From contig NC_092670.1 of assembly GCF_964355755.1 (NCBI RefSeq), positions 20,149,201 to 20,213,200 of the forward strand: DNA of 64,000 nucleotides, given 5' to 3'. Every line of letters starts with the position of its first letter. The stretch's first letter is position 1. The DNA comes from Antedon mediterranea. Its lineage: Eukaryota > Echinodermata > Crinoidea > Comatulida > Antedonidae. A model generated the notes under the pieces. That model searched no databases and was not told the origin of the DNA. It worked only from the letters and a program-made list of their open reading frames with translations. Of this stretch, positions 36,256 through 46,502 are shown piece by piece. The position numbers and the translations under genes are program-made.

Positions 36256-38225
36256 TTATAGTTCTTCTTTATTCTTTTTCACGCTTTCTGCCCTGTCTGT
36301 ATTAGCAGTTTTGGTTTTAGGAGGATTTTTCTTTTTCTTTTTGTCCTTTTTCTCTTTCTTTTCCTTGATATCATTTTCCTCATTTTCTTCTATAGACGGT
36401 GCCTTTCGTGCCTTCTATAAATATACACATTTATTTCAATCTCAGTTACCACTTTTTAAAATATTTTGTTTGAAGAAAAGAATAACTTAAATCAGGTGTG
36501 ATATTTATCGTTAACTATCACATCCTTTATTACAATTTGTTTATTTAAACTTACCGGTCCTTTATATTTATTGATACGGAAGTTAGATCTATCAACCCCA
36601 ACACAAGCATCAGTTACTTCAAAGCAAAGTTCCAGCTCTTGTTCGTTGACATCAGTGTCTTTGGATAGCACAGCCAAAAGCTCATCCTTGTAGTCGCCTA
36701 AAATGTAAAGGTGTTCTATATGATTAGACGTGGTCCTTTGGTTGTCAATAGTAAATTTTGGTTCAATGACGTAGACGCAACGTAAGGACGTAGACGTAAC
36801 GCAAGGACGTATCACAATCGATTGTTCGAATAAGTCATCGCTTTTGATTGGTCAAATGACTTACGTTGCGTTACGTAGGCCTACTTGCATTGCATCTCTA
36901 GTGGGAACCAAGCTTAAGGCTCATAATCTTCGGAATAGATCTTTTTCAAAGTGTATCAGGCTACCGTTACACAACTTGCACAAAGTAGGCGAGGCCTAAA
37001 CAATGTGTCCACTTACTTGTCCAATAATCGCAAACTTTCTTCATATTAGGCGGGCTAAACTCATATGCTCGTAAATTGTCAAAATTGCATACTTTGGTGA
37101 TGACCGTTGCCGCCTTCTTTCTGCTTCCCTTACCAATTAGTTTGTTGGATTCTGAAAAGTATAAAGGACGTATTACTACTACATACAGTCGTCATCTTTT
37201 AATTCCACCAAACCGAAACGTTTAAGTGCTCAGTGACATGCAAGGCTTTGATTAGGGGAGTCCAAAACACAGTTAGTACAGTAAAGCTCTGTATCAAACT
37301 AGTTTGACAAAAAAAGTGTGGTGTACCCGTATATATGGTAGTGATATTCCCAAATATGGTAGTGATATGATACATCATGTCCATATATGGGCACATCAAC
37401 ATTTTTTGTCACATAAAGTTTGACAGGTCAGACCAGACTTCAGGTGATTTTTTGGATTGGCAAACATTTGTAAACAGTACCAACTGTCTCGGAGTTTTGG
37501 ACAAACTTTTTATCTCCACATACATACCAGTTATAACTGCATGGCATCCCTCGCAAACAACCTCTGCAAATAAAAGAAAAATCACCGGCGTTATATTGAT
37601 TTGGTTCAGTTTATTATTGTCAGTCATTCGTATTGAAAATATCGAAAGTCAATGTCATTATTTTAGCATTGTACCCAAACTTACATTTTTTCGCGGGGTT
37701 TGAGGTTTAAAAAAAGTAAATCGTGTACTATTTCTCAGTTTACTTTGATAGAAACGTTATACTTATCGCAATGAAGCATCTTTTGTGCCTCATTTGAATG
37801 TAAACGAACTTTTACAAAAAAATTATTTCGTTTGTAAAACATTGTTCAACCCCGAAGCCGGTATTGATATAATCATGGAGTATTACTCCATGTTACAATT
37901 GACAAAAATGCTTTGTTCGTTTTGTACTGTTATTCTAATTTCACACAGAAAGACCACAATGGGGTTACCATCTGGATTTGCCGAACTCCCAAATCTCATT
38001 ATTATGTCGTATTTGCTACAGTAGTAAGAAAAATAATTCCTCCTTGGTGTAAAAAGCATTGTGTAAATACCGCCTCTGTTGAGTTAGAGTCATTAATAAG
38101 TTGGTCAGAGTTAAATGTAGTACCTTTTCACATTTTTAATTACCTTTTGCAAATTTGGTAGGTTTCACTGCCCACGTGACTGTAATACTTGCAAGAGTAA
38201 GGATTAATATATTTAGAAAATCCAT
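36256..38225 (-). CDS. Canopy/MZB1-like saposin-fold ER protein
   Basis: Five exons in coding order: 38144-38225, 37507-37563, 37017-37151, 36555-36697, 36256-36414; in frame to 191 residues. Residues 1-20 are a signal peptide (FLNILILTLASITVTWA). The core has the saposin/canopy cysteine pattern: CEGC, then CNFDNLRAYEF, KVCDYW, LELCFEVTDAC. The tail is extremely lysine-rich (KEKKEKKDKKKKK) and ends KEEL, a plausible ER-retrieval signal like the REEL of MZB1, which has nearly the same length. Family knowledge: canopy proteins are ER co-chaperones. The assignment rests on cysteine spacing, signal peptide and tail, not on strong identity, so another saposin-fold family is possible. The second exon's donor (AAAA|GTTTGT) is weak; it was chosen because it is the only one I found that keeps the frame open. 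Confidence 0.72.
36755..36916. mobile_element. MITE family D, asymmetrical copy
   Basis: GACGTAGACGCAACGTAAGG inner left repeats and the right end CTCTAGTGGGAACCAAGCTT; the outermost left end is decayed. It lies in the intron upstream of the exon at 36555-36697 of the canopy-like gene. Confidence 0.75.
37284..37428. mobile_element. MITE family A copy
   Basis: AAAGCTCTGTATCAAACTAG at the left, two ATGGTAGTGATAT words, then ATATATGGGCACATCAACAT and CACATAAAGTTTGACAG at the right. It lies in an intron of the canopy-like gene and its outer right end is lost. Confidence 0.82.
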
Positions 38226-39000
38226 TGTATACAAAATGTTCCTTTAAAAAATAGGAAAGAGTCGATATTATACTGTAGTTGCATATAAACATGGAGTAAA
38301 AGACAGAACAACAGAACTGTACTGTATTGTCAAATAGCGGTACCGTTTTCAATACGGATTTCCGTTATAGATCTAAGAAAGGTATAACTGTAGGCTACTT
38401 CCCTATGCTAGTATAGGTTTTTTTTAATTGATCTAATACCAGTAAAGCCACAATTAAAGAGTATAAGCCAGTAACTTACCGTTATTAAATCAGTTATAGG
38501 TCTATGAAGAAGGCAGATATTAACACGTGTCCTTTATTTAAGAGGTTCATTCGACAAACACACTTGGACTTTAAACTTGCAATAAGATAAGATCGAACCT
38601 GGAATTGTGATTAAAGAAGCGCCCTCAATGAGTGTGGCTTGGTCTTTTTAAAGTTAAAAATTTATCTAGTAGACCTATATTTCCTGCAGGTTACAGTAGG
38701 GTATCCCATGGAGGTATAATACCTCCATGGCTATCCTTACAGTAGTGAATATTCATCAGCAACTTGATACGGTTGACAAATTAATAATAATGAATATTCA
38801 AACATCTAACCACTCCCTGCTGAATATTCATAATCGCAAGCGTGACCGAACACGACGTTGAAAACCAGGAAGTGGCAAGCCCATGTTCTAAATATAGCAA
38901 TGTATCATGATGTTCGTATTAATAATAACATGCTTGAATAATAAAAACCTGACAGTTCGGTAAGGGGTTGAGAGGCTACTTGAAACAACAGGGAGAGAAG
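38226..39000. promoter_or_regulatory. Head-to-head canopy-like / Rho intergenic region
   Basis: About 775 bases between two divergent starts. It contains a 25-base palindrome at 38706-38730 (CCATGGAGGTAT, one base, ATACCTCCATGG). The last about 170 bases (from 38822) match the region upstream of the second Rho gene (43700-43886): TGAATATTCATAAT, GAAAACCAGGAAGTG and AGCAATGTATCAT are shared. These shared words are the best promoter candidates. Confidence 0.55.
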
Positions 39001-42000
39001 ATGTCGCGAGTGAGTATGAAATTGAAGCCGATTGGTATTCGGTGTATAACTGTAGGCGATAGGTAAGTAGGCCTATAGTACAGTAACTAATAGACTAGAA
39101 ACTATTCTTAATAAAAGCTATAGACTTAAGTGAGTGTACTGTGATAGCCTTGGTTAAAACTCATGATATTGGATTAGGATCAGTTATATATCTATGGGAT
39201 CAAGATATAGTACGTTGCAGACTTTGCAATCCGCTTTTCTAAAGACGGTTGACCATTAATGTTATGTATGACTATGTTTAATCAAATGAAAAGATACATT
39301 ATTCATTTTAGTGCAGTTGGGAAAACCTGCCTCCTCATCCGTGAATGCATGAATGTGTATCCTGAAGACTACGTACCAACAGTGTAAGTTAATTTGTGGG
39401 ATTCGAATGTTTGTTGGCCTGTGACAAACCGTCCGCACGCGAAAATGTCATTGATAGGCTCGACGCATCTAAAAACAAATTAAATTTGGAAAATCGTATA
39501 GGCCTATTAAAGAACAACAAGTCAAAATATCTGAGCTGAGTGTGCCCCAATTGCCTAGTTTGAAAACTAACGATAAAAAGTAACGATAAAAAACAAAATT
39601 TTATTTTTACAGGTTTGATAGTTACATTCATGAAATCACAGTGGACAATGCAGTTGTAAAAGTACAGACAGAAGACGCTCGTGGGCGACAGGATGAAGAT
39701 TACATTAGGTTACGTCCGTTATGTTATATTAATGCGGTATGTTTTTCTTCTGTAAGATCCGTGCTTTTTCTAAATGAACTTTAATTGAAAGTGTTTCATA
39801 TTCCTGTATAGGCTGTACGTTTTAGAAAAACACCTTTGCTATGTCTATTTGATTCTTTTGGTCAGTCTTGTGAAGTCATTTCATTTGCAAAACTGTGAAA
39901 TCTCTGTAAATAATTTTAGTTAAGTCACCAACAAGAGATGCGCTGCGCGTTGCCTGGCGTTGTTCACTCGCGAGAGGGAGAAGCTCTTGTACTTACATTT
40001 TTTTTTGCGAGCATGCACTCCACTCGGTAATTGCAGGGCCGTAGCCAGGATCTGTCAAGGGGGGGTTCGCACACTAAGTATTTGGGTCATCCCACCCCCA
40101 TACCTACCCCCCCCCCCCCCCCCTGGGGTGGGGCCTGAGGCGAAGCAAATTTTGTTAAATGATACCCCTAGATGGCCGGAAAAGACACTCTCATGCAGCA
40201 TGCTACCAATGAGCAAAACGATCGTACTTGGACCCGTGGACTATTTAAACGATAACATTTGTTGCCGTATGTTAGATGCGCGTGCTCTGTGCGGAACGCG
40301 ATTTTTTTTTTCGTACATAAGTTGGGGACCCCTCATGAAACGTCACAAAATAAACATGAATAATTCATCAGTTAAATTTGTTGTTCCGTGTGCACCCAAG
40401 CGTATAGCAACAAGAAGTGATTACACAACTGCGATACGATACTTTCTACAGTAGGCCTAGAATTCCAAGTCAATTCACGTGATTGCCTTCGCGCACTCTT
40501 CTTCACACAAAATGTGTCGAGTCGAGGCTAATCGACAGCTAGGCAAGACATTAAACTAAGTAGTAATTCATTGGACATAGCCCAAAGAAAGCTTAGACCC
40601 ACAAGAATAAAGAATGTGTATAATTTGTGTACTGTATTTTTTTAATTCTGCTATTTTATTATCAAACAATATGCATGTACTCAAAGGAACTTTAAAAATG
40701 TGCGTATATGAACACATGAGATGGGAAGATTAGACCCACGAGAATAATGTATTTTTGTGTAATGTTTATTGTTTAATTTTGCTGACTTATTACTCGGATT
40801 GTGTCATACCTAACACACACACGTCACACACACCCACACAGCTACTACTACTAGGCCTAGAATTATAGACATGGGTTTAGAGACTATTAATTAGGCCTAA
40901 TAGTATTAATAGAAACTATAATTTTAACACGTAATTCTTTAGTAATAAATTATATTAAAAACACCATAAACTAAAGGCTGATTATTTCGACAATCCACAC
41001 AAAACGCCGCTGTTCTTCTATGAAATCGTACGCCGCAACAACAGCGGAGATAGGCTTAGAATCGTACCGCACTTGTGTATAATCACTTCTTGTTGCTATA
41101 CGCTTGGGTGCACACGGAACAAGAAAATTTAACTGATGAATTATTCATGTTTATTTTGTGACGTTTCATGAGGGGGTCCCCAACTTATGTACGAAAAAAA
41201 AAATCGCGTGCGGAACCGCCGATTGTTAGATCATTTACTCGATATTTTGTTTTGCGTTCAAGTTCAATGCGAACGTACGTCTAGGAGAAGCCCCGAAAAA
41301 AGCACACTGGGTGAAGGAAAATGCTATTCTTATTATAGCTCTATCTATAATATTTATTTACAGCAATTTGTTGAGGAAATTAAATATGCCAATGTAAATA
41401 GGTGATATTGATACATTTGAGTACGTATCGGCGAAGCAAATTTTGTTAAATGACACCCCTTGATGGCCGGAAAAGACACTCTCATGCAGCATTCTACCAA
41501 TGAGCAAAACGATCGTACTTGGACTCGTGGACTATTTAAACGATAACATTTTGTTGCCGTATGTTAGATGCGCGTGCTCTGTGCGGAACCGCCGATTGTT
41601 TGATCATTTACTCGATATTTTGTTTTGCGTTCAAGTTCAATGCGAACGTAGGCCTACGTCTAGGAGAAGCCCCGAAAAAAGCACACTGGGTGAAGGCAAA
41701 TACAATTCTTATTATAGCTCTATCTATAATATTTATTTACAGCAATTTGTTGAGGAAATTAAATATGCCAATGTAAATAGGTGATATTGATACATTTGAG
41801 TACGTATCGGCTGGTGGTCTAGAAAAAAATAATCGGATGCCATAATGTGAACTACAGTACATGATACCATAGATATTATAGTGTAAAATATTAATATTCA
41901 CTATAATCCTCTATGATACATTATACTTCATAGCCAAACATAAATACTGATGTATGTCGGAAGGCTATATACTTTATGCATGCTGCCTGACTGCCAGTGA

Positions 42001-43212
42001 TCTAAACAATTGGTACGCAGTTGTCTGGCGGTGTCCTTTCCTTTGTACGAATCGTTCGTCCCCCAGCTCGCTGTGAGAGACGCGTCAATATCATGTTGAA
42101 TGCAGGGACCAAACATTTATTTTTCAGGTTAAAATCGGCAATTCATTTGCAACTCTTAGAAATTTACAGACTATATCGCTCGAAGTACGCTCATACAGGG
42201 AAGAAGGTACTGTATGAGTTATTCCGAACGAGTTTACGAATTCTTTAATTTACGAACAACTTTTTGTACTGTGGGGCACGTATTTGGACGATTTTCGGAG
42301 ATGAGGGTGAGGTATTGGGCATGTCGGGGATGGGGGTTCGCAGTCGGTTAAGGGGGGTTCGCTGTAAAGGGGGGGGGGGGGGGGGGGGGTTCGCCCGAAC
42401 CATAAAAACCCCCCCTGGCTACGGGCCTGAATTGCTTTGTAATATTTTGGAACTTAAGAAAGAGAAATGTTATAAGAGAAAGATATTTAATTTATTTGTT
42501 TTATGTTTCTTCAATACAGAATGTTTTTGTAATTTGTTTCGACTTGTCGAATCCAACATCATATGAAAATGTAAGTAAGCTTTGGTATCCCGAAATACAT
42601 GAACACTGCCCCGATGTACCGTTTATTCTAGTTGGTACAAAGTTGGATTTGAAAATAGATGAAGATGGGAATCCGAAAACAACAGACGATGCAAAGTGTA
42701 TTACATACGAACAGGTGATGATGATCTTTTATTGTTTATAGTTACATTTTTAATTGCTATTTTGAATGTTCATCTTTGACGGGAAGGGGTGTAAATGACG
42801 TGTTCTACGAAGCTACATGTCATGGTGTATCGCATAGACTTGGAAAAAAAGAAAAAACGAAAAAACTGTGTCGTCATATAGCTTTTCTGTTGTTGTTGTT
42901 GTCTTGCCATAACAGTGACATATACAGAGGAGAGTTTCCAAATGTTTAGATATTTAGTTTTTATATTTTATTTTACTAATATAATAATATATAGCGCATA
43001 TTCGTAATAAATAAAATTAGATTTTTAAAAGAAGACTTCTAATTATATATTTTTATTTTCAGGGTCAAGAAATGAAATCAAAGGTTGGTGCTCTCGGCTA
43101 TTTTGAATGTTCATCTTTGACGGGAAGGGGTGTAAATGACGAAGCTACATGTCATGGTGTATCGCATAGACTTGGAAAAAAGAAAAAAAGAAAAAACTGT
43201 GTCGTCATATAG
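39001..43212 (+). CDS. Atypical Rho-family GTPase, copy 1
   Basis: Five exons: 39001-39062, 39312-39383, 39613-39736, 42520-42714, 43063-43212; in frame to 200 residues. P-loop GDSAVGKT carries Ser where Rac/Rho/Cdc42 have Gly12, as in the Rnd and RhoH types. Switch I keeps YVPTVFDSY. Switch II is rebuilt: the usual WDTAGQEDY reads [11 protein letters not shown], keeping D-x-x-G but adding two residues and losing T58/A59. G4 GTKLDL and G5 CSSLTGRG are good. The C-terminus is polybasic and ends CVVI, a geranylgeranylation-type CAAX box. The last exon lacks nine bases encoding VFY that the sister gene has, removing part of the final helix. Intron 3 is 2.8 kb because of a transposon. Either a GTP-locked signalling protein or a decaying duplicate; no stop or frameshift is seen. 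Confidence 0.86.
40138..41812 (+). repeat. Tandem duplicate, about 380-bp unit, one unit interrupted
   Basis: Unit 1 is 40138-40297 plus 41217-41431; unit 2 is 41432-41812. Both start GCGAAGCAAATTTTGTTAAA and end GAGTACGTATCGG and are almost identical. Unit 2 is uninterrupted and preserves the empty site for the insertion in unit 1. Confidence 0.9.
40298..41207. mobile_element. MULE-like non-autonomous element, long TIRs and 9-bp TSD
   Basis: 910 bp. The terminal inverted repeats are about 145 bases: left GCGATTTTTTTTTTCGTACA and onward, matched almost base for base by the reverse of 41060-41207. The 9-base GTGCGGAAC is duplicated at 40289-40297 and 41208-41216. The neighbouring duplicate (near 41578) has this 9-mer once. 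Long TIRs with a 9-bp duplication are typical of Mutator-like elements; no transposase is encoded. Confidence 0.88.
42758..42951 (+). pseudogene. Partial duplicate of Rho terminal exon
   Basis: This stretch repeats the end of the last Rho copy 1 exon and its 3' UTR (TTTTGAATGTTCATCTTTGA at 42758, also at 43102). It lacks the exon start and an acceptor, and its reading is frameshifted near the polybasic tail, so no CAAX box is encoded. Unlike the used exon of copy 1 it still has the nine bases encoding VFY. It lies in the intron between 42714 and 43063. Confidence 0.85.
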
Positions 43213-43886
43213 CTTTTTTGTTGTTGTTGTTGTCTTGCCATAACAGTGACATATACAGAGGAGAGTTTCCAAAGTTCTTCAACCCGCAACACAATTTTTG
43301 TTACGTCACAACATCCGAAGACATTTGAATACTCATTTCAATTTTATTACGGCACAGACAGATACAAATTTAGGAGGATATCATATTGGTTACTGTAAAA
43401 TAAAGAGGTGGAACTTTTTTTAAAACGCCTTGTAGTATAGCCTACTATTCTTGTCGTTTCATTTGTGTATTCCGTATCACGTACCGTACGTATAGCATTC
43501 GTTATTTCTTTCGTCAGTCAGTCTTTTTTTAGATGCACCCAAAAACAATTATAGTTACACATGTTAAAATGCACATCGTTCATTTTAATGGCCATACTAC
43601 ACACACTGAGCAACTGGCAGAGCACCAGAGAGAGAAGTCATTTTTGGTGTGTATTCATCAGCAATGACAAGTTGAAATCAATATTTAAATATGTATCGTT
43701 AACTGCTGAATATTCATAATAAATTGCAAGCTTGACTGAGCATGACGTTGGAAAACCAGGAAGTGTCAGTTTCTAAAAATAGCAATGTATCATCGATGTC
43801 CGTATTTAATAATAACATGCTTTAAAAGCCAGGCAGTTTGATATGAGTTATTTTAAATACATTCTAGGCCTCTGAAACACGAAGTA
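43213..43886. other. Spacer between the two Rho genes
   Basis: 3' UTR of copy 1, then from about 43700 a region similar to that upstream of copy 1 (TGAATATTCATAAT, AAAACCAGGAAGTGTC, AGCAATGTATCAT). The unit of duplication therefore included the upstream region. Confidence 0.65.
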
Positions 43887-45633
43887 ATGTCGCGAGTGAG
43901 TGTAAAATTGAAGCCGATTCGTATTCGGTGTATAACTGTAGGCGATAGGTAAGTTATGGCTAAAAAAACAAAGTGTACGTTCCGGTCTATGCTTAATGAG
44001 GCTAGACTTGAATACTGTATTGTATATGCTTAAGTTACATGTAGGTTTTCTAAATGCTACGACCATACAGTTACACGTTGCCTACACACATTATCCAAAA
44101 GGCCTAAATCCGATAAGAAATAAAAACTAATATGTAGAGGCCTATATATATGGAGATGTAATTTAATAAACTTTACTTTTTGTTTCTTTTTATTCCTCAT
44201 GTCATCAGTTTTGTTGGGAAAACCTGCCTCCTCATTCGTGAATGCAAACAATTGTTTCCTGAAGTCTACGTACCAACACAGTAAGTACACTGTCTACACT
44301 AACTTAGTATGACAAAAACAAGTGTGATGTGCCCAAATATAGTAGTGGTGTGCCCAAATAAGGTAGTGGTATGACATCATCATGTCCATATATGGGCACA
44401 TCACATGTTTTGGTCACATAAAGTTTGATAGTGTAGACAGAGAACATTTCAAAAAGTACGTCATGATTTGATTACAGTCAGTAGCCTACAATTTTAATTA
44501 AAATTTTTAGCTGTTGAAGTAAATTTAGTTAAAGTGATAAAGCTACCCTAACATGCCTACAATACCTTGATTACAAGTACGACACTTAAACAAAATTAAT
44601 TTAAAATTATTTGTTTTATACAGTAAATAAAAAAACAATTTGAGAAACTAGACATTTAGAGATTTATGATTGACGATAAAAAATGTTGTGCCTTATATAT
44701 TAGTTAATTAAGTTAATTCGAGCATCCATGGTTTACGTATTTGTAAGTAAAGTATGTTGTGATATATAAATTAAACGAAATTGTATTATGTACAGGTTTG
44801 AAAGTTACGTTCATGAAATCATATTGGATAGTACAGTTGTGGAAGTACAGACAGAAGACGCCCGTGGCGAACAGGAAGATTACGCAAGGTTACGCCCACT
44901 GTGTTATTTTAGAGCGGTAGGTATCACATAGCCTATGTCTTACTTATTTTAAATTACCAGACCAATTGTACTATTTCTAGTTCTTATGGTTTTGTATTTT
45001 TGATTGCAAACCAATACAATAGATATAGAAATACAATAGAGATATTGTTTATGATCAAATACCACTCAAACATTGATTTTGTTTTTCTTTAAACAGAATA
45101 TGTTTATTATTTGTTTCGATTTGTCGAATCCAACATCATATGAAAATGTAAGTAAGCTTTGGTATCCCGAAATACATGAACACTGTCCCGATGTACCGTT
45201 TATTCTAGTTGGTACAAAGTTGGACTTAAGAGAAGATGAGGACGGGAATCTGAAAAAGACAGACGACGGAACAAAGTTTATTACATACGAACAGGTAATT
45301 TTTTTTTAAATTAAATTTTAATTAAATTATAACGACGGACTTATAAGCCAGTCTCTACACAAAAGTAAACCAATAACGATTTGATTATTTATCTCTTAAA
45401 AATTAAATTACAGCCGTGTAGGCCTACTTTTTTTTAATTAAAAAATGTATTTTATTTATTTTGTTTATTTTCAGGGCCAAGAAATGAAATCAAAGGTTGG
45501 TGCTCTCGACTATTTTGAATGTTCATCTTTGACGGGAAGGGGTGTAAATGATGTGTTCTACGAAGCTACGTGTCACGGGGTATCGCATAAACTTGAAGAG
45601 AAGAAACGTACGAAACATTGTGTAGTCATATAG
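43887..45633 (+). CDS. Atypical Rho-family GTPase, copy 2
   Basis: Five exons: 43887-43948, 44209-44280, 44796-44916, 45097-45294, 45475-45633; in frame to 203 residues with the same intron positions as copy 1. P-loop is GDSFVGKT (G12S and A13F relative to Rac). Switch I reads YVPTQFESY. Switch II reads EDARGEQEDYARLRPL: D-x-x-G kept, T58A and A59R, one residue inserted before Gln. G4 GTKLDL, G5 ECSSLTGRG, insert region REDEDGNLKKTDDG, tail KKRTKHCVVI (CAAX, predicted geranylgeranylated). The VFYEAT helix missing in part from copy 1 is complete here. All introns are short. Gly12 replacement predicts poor GTP hydrolysis; whether it binds nucleotide is untested. AATAAA lies near 46012. Confidence 0.9.
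44286..44442. mobile_element. MITE family A copy
   Basis: ACACTGTCTACACTAACTTAG at the left; TTTGATAGTGTAGACAGAG at the right; hallmark ATATATGGGCACATCACAT. It begins 5 bases after the second exon of Rho copy 2. Confidence 0.82.
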
Positions 45634-46502
45634 CTTGTTTTGTGTTTTTTTTTTGTTTTTTTTGTTTTCATGCCATTGGAAAACACTGTGACGTATCCTA
45701 CGTTTTGCTCAAGTGCTTTACCTCATCACAACGTTTTGTTTTGTTACAATTGAACCGAAGACATTACTTTCCAATAAAATGTTCTGCTTCCGTTTTAAAT
45801 GTGTATACTCTGAAATGACGGTATATTTTTATTATTCCGTCGGACCCTTTCATAGTCGGCATACTGACATGAATGTACGAGAGACAGTGCCAGGAATGAA
45901 TGACTAGCTTTTAAATGTTGTCTCTGGAGAAGGAATGTTGTGTCCGTTGGATATTGTGTTCCTGCCAACAGAACAAACATAATTTTTATGTTTTTTTCTT
46001 AAAACAAATGACAATAAATGATACTTGACTTGATATAAACGTATCGTATTTACTTAGAAAAGACAAAATATTGTGCAATCATAACTCGTTTGTTCTGAAT
46101 TATGTTTCCATTTGGAAATACGTAGAAGTAAAAACATCTCTACATAAACATTAAATTTTTTGTATAATATTCAGTACCAGTATTTAATGCGAATATAACA
46201 GTAATGGTATCTTGTAATTAAGACGGAAAAATAAAAAAGAGAGTGAATAAAAGATTTGTGATGTGAAGCTACATATCAAGTGATATGAATAGAGAGATGA
46301 TTAGCTCGTTCTAAATTCGATACAGAAAACAAGTCCTCTTGTTGCGCCCTCTAAAAATACAATATTTATGGCATAATTTGCGAGTTATAAGCGTTGCACC
46401 AACAAGCTATATCATTATTTACATTAAACTACTGGTAGTTCGGATTAGTTTTATCGAACATATCACATATCACTAATAGGAAAGTATGTAATAATTGGAG
46501 CG
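45634..46502. other. Intergenic before the mosaic lectin gene
   Basis: 3' UTR of Rho copy 2 to about 46030, then AT-rich sequence and the presumed promoter of the gene starting at 46503. No clear core element is seen. Confidence 0.5.

Larger units (their letters stand above)
40034..42429. mobile_element. 2.4-kb inverted-repeat transposon in Rho copy 1 intron 3
   Basis: Left end CAGGGCCGTAGCCAGGA; right end TGGCTACGGGCCTG. AATTG flanks both sides, a likely 5-bp target duplication. G-rich/C-rich runs lie just inside each end (poly-C about 40110-40122, poly-G about 42368-42389). The interior has a tandem 380-bp duplication, one unit of which hosts another element. No intact transposase was found, so it is non-autonomous. 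Confidence 0.8.

Noticed and set aside
40020-42500. Several 70-160 codon frames in Rho copy 1 intron 3
   Set aside because: They lie in tandem or inverted copies inside a non-autonomous transposon, contain homopolymer runs, and have no recognisable domain.
39001-45633. Calling either Rho copy a plain Rac or Cdc42 orthologue
   Set aside because: Switch II and Gly12 differ from all canonical members, so only family-level naming is justified.
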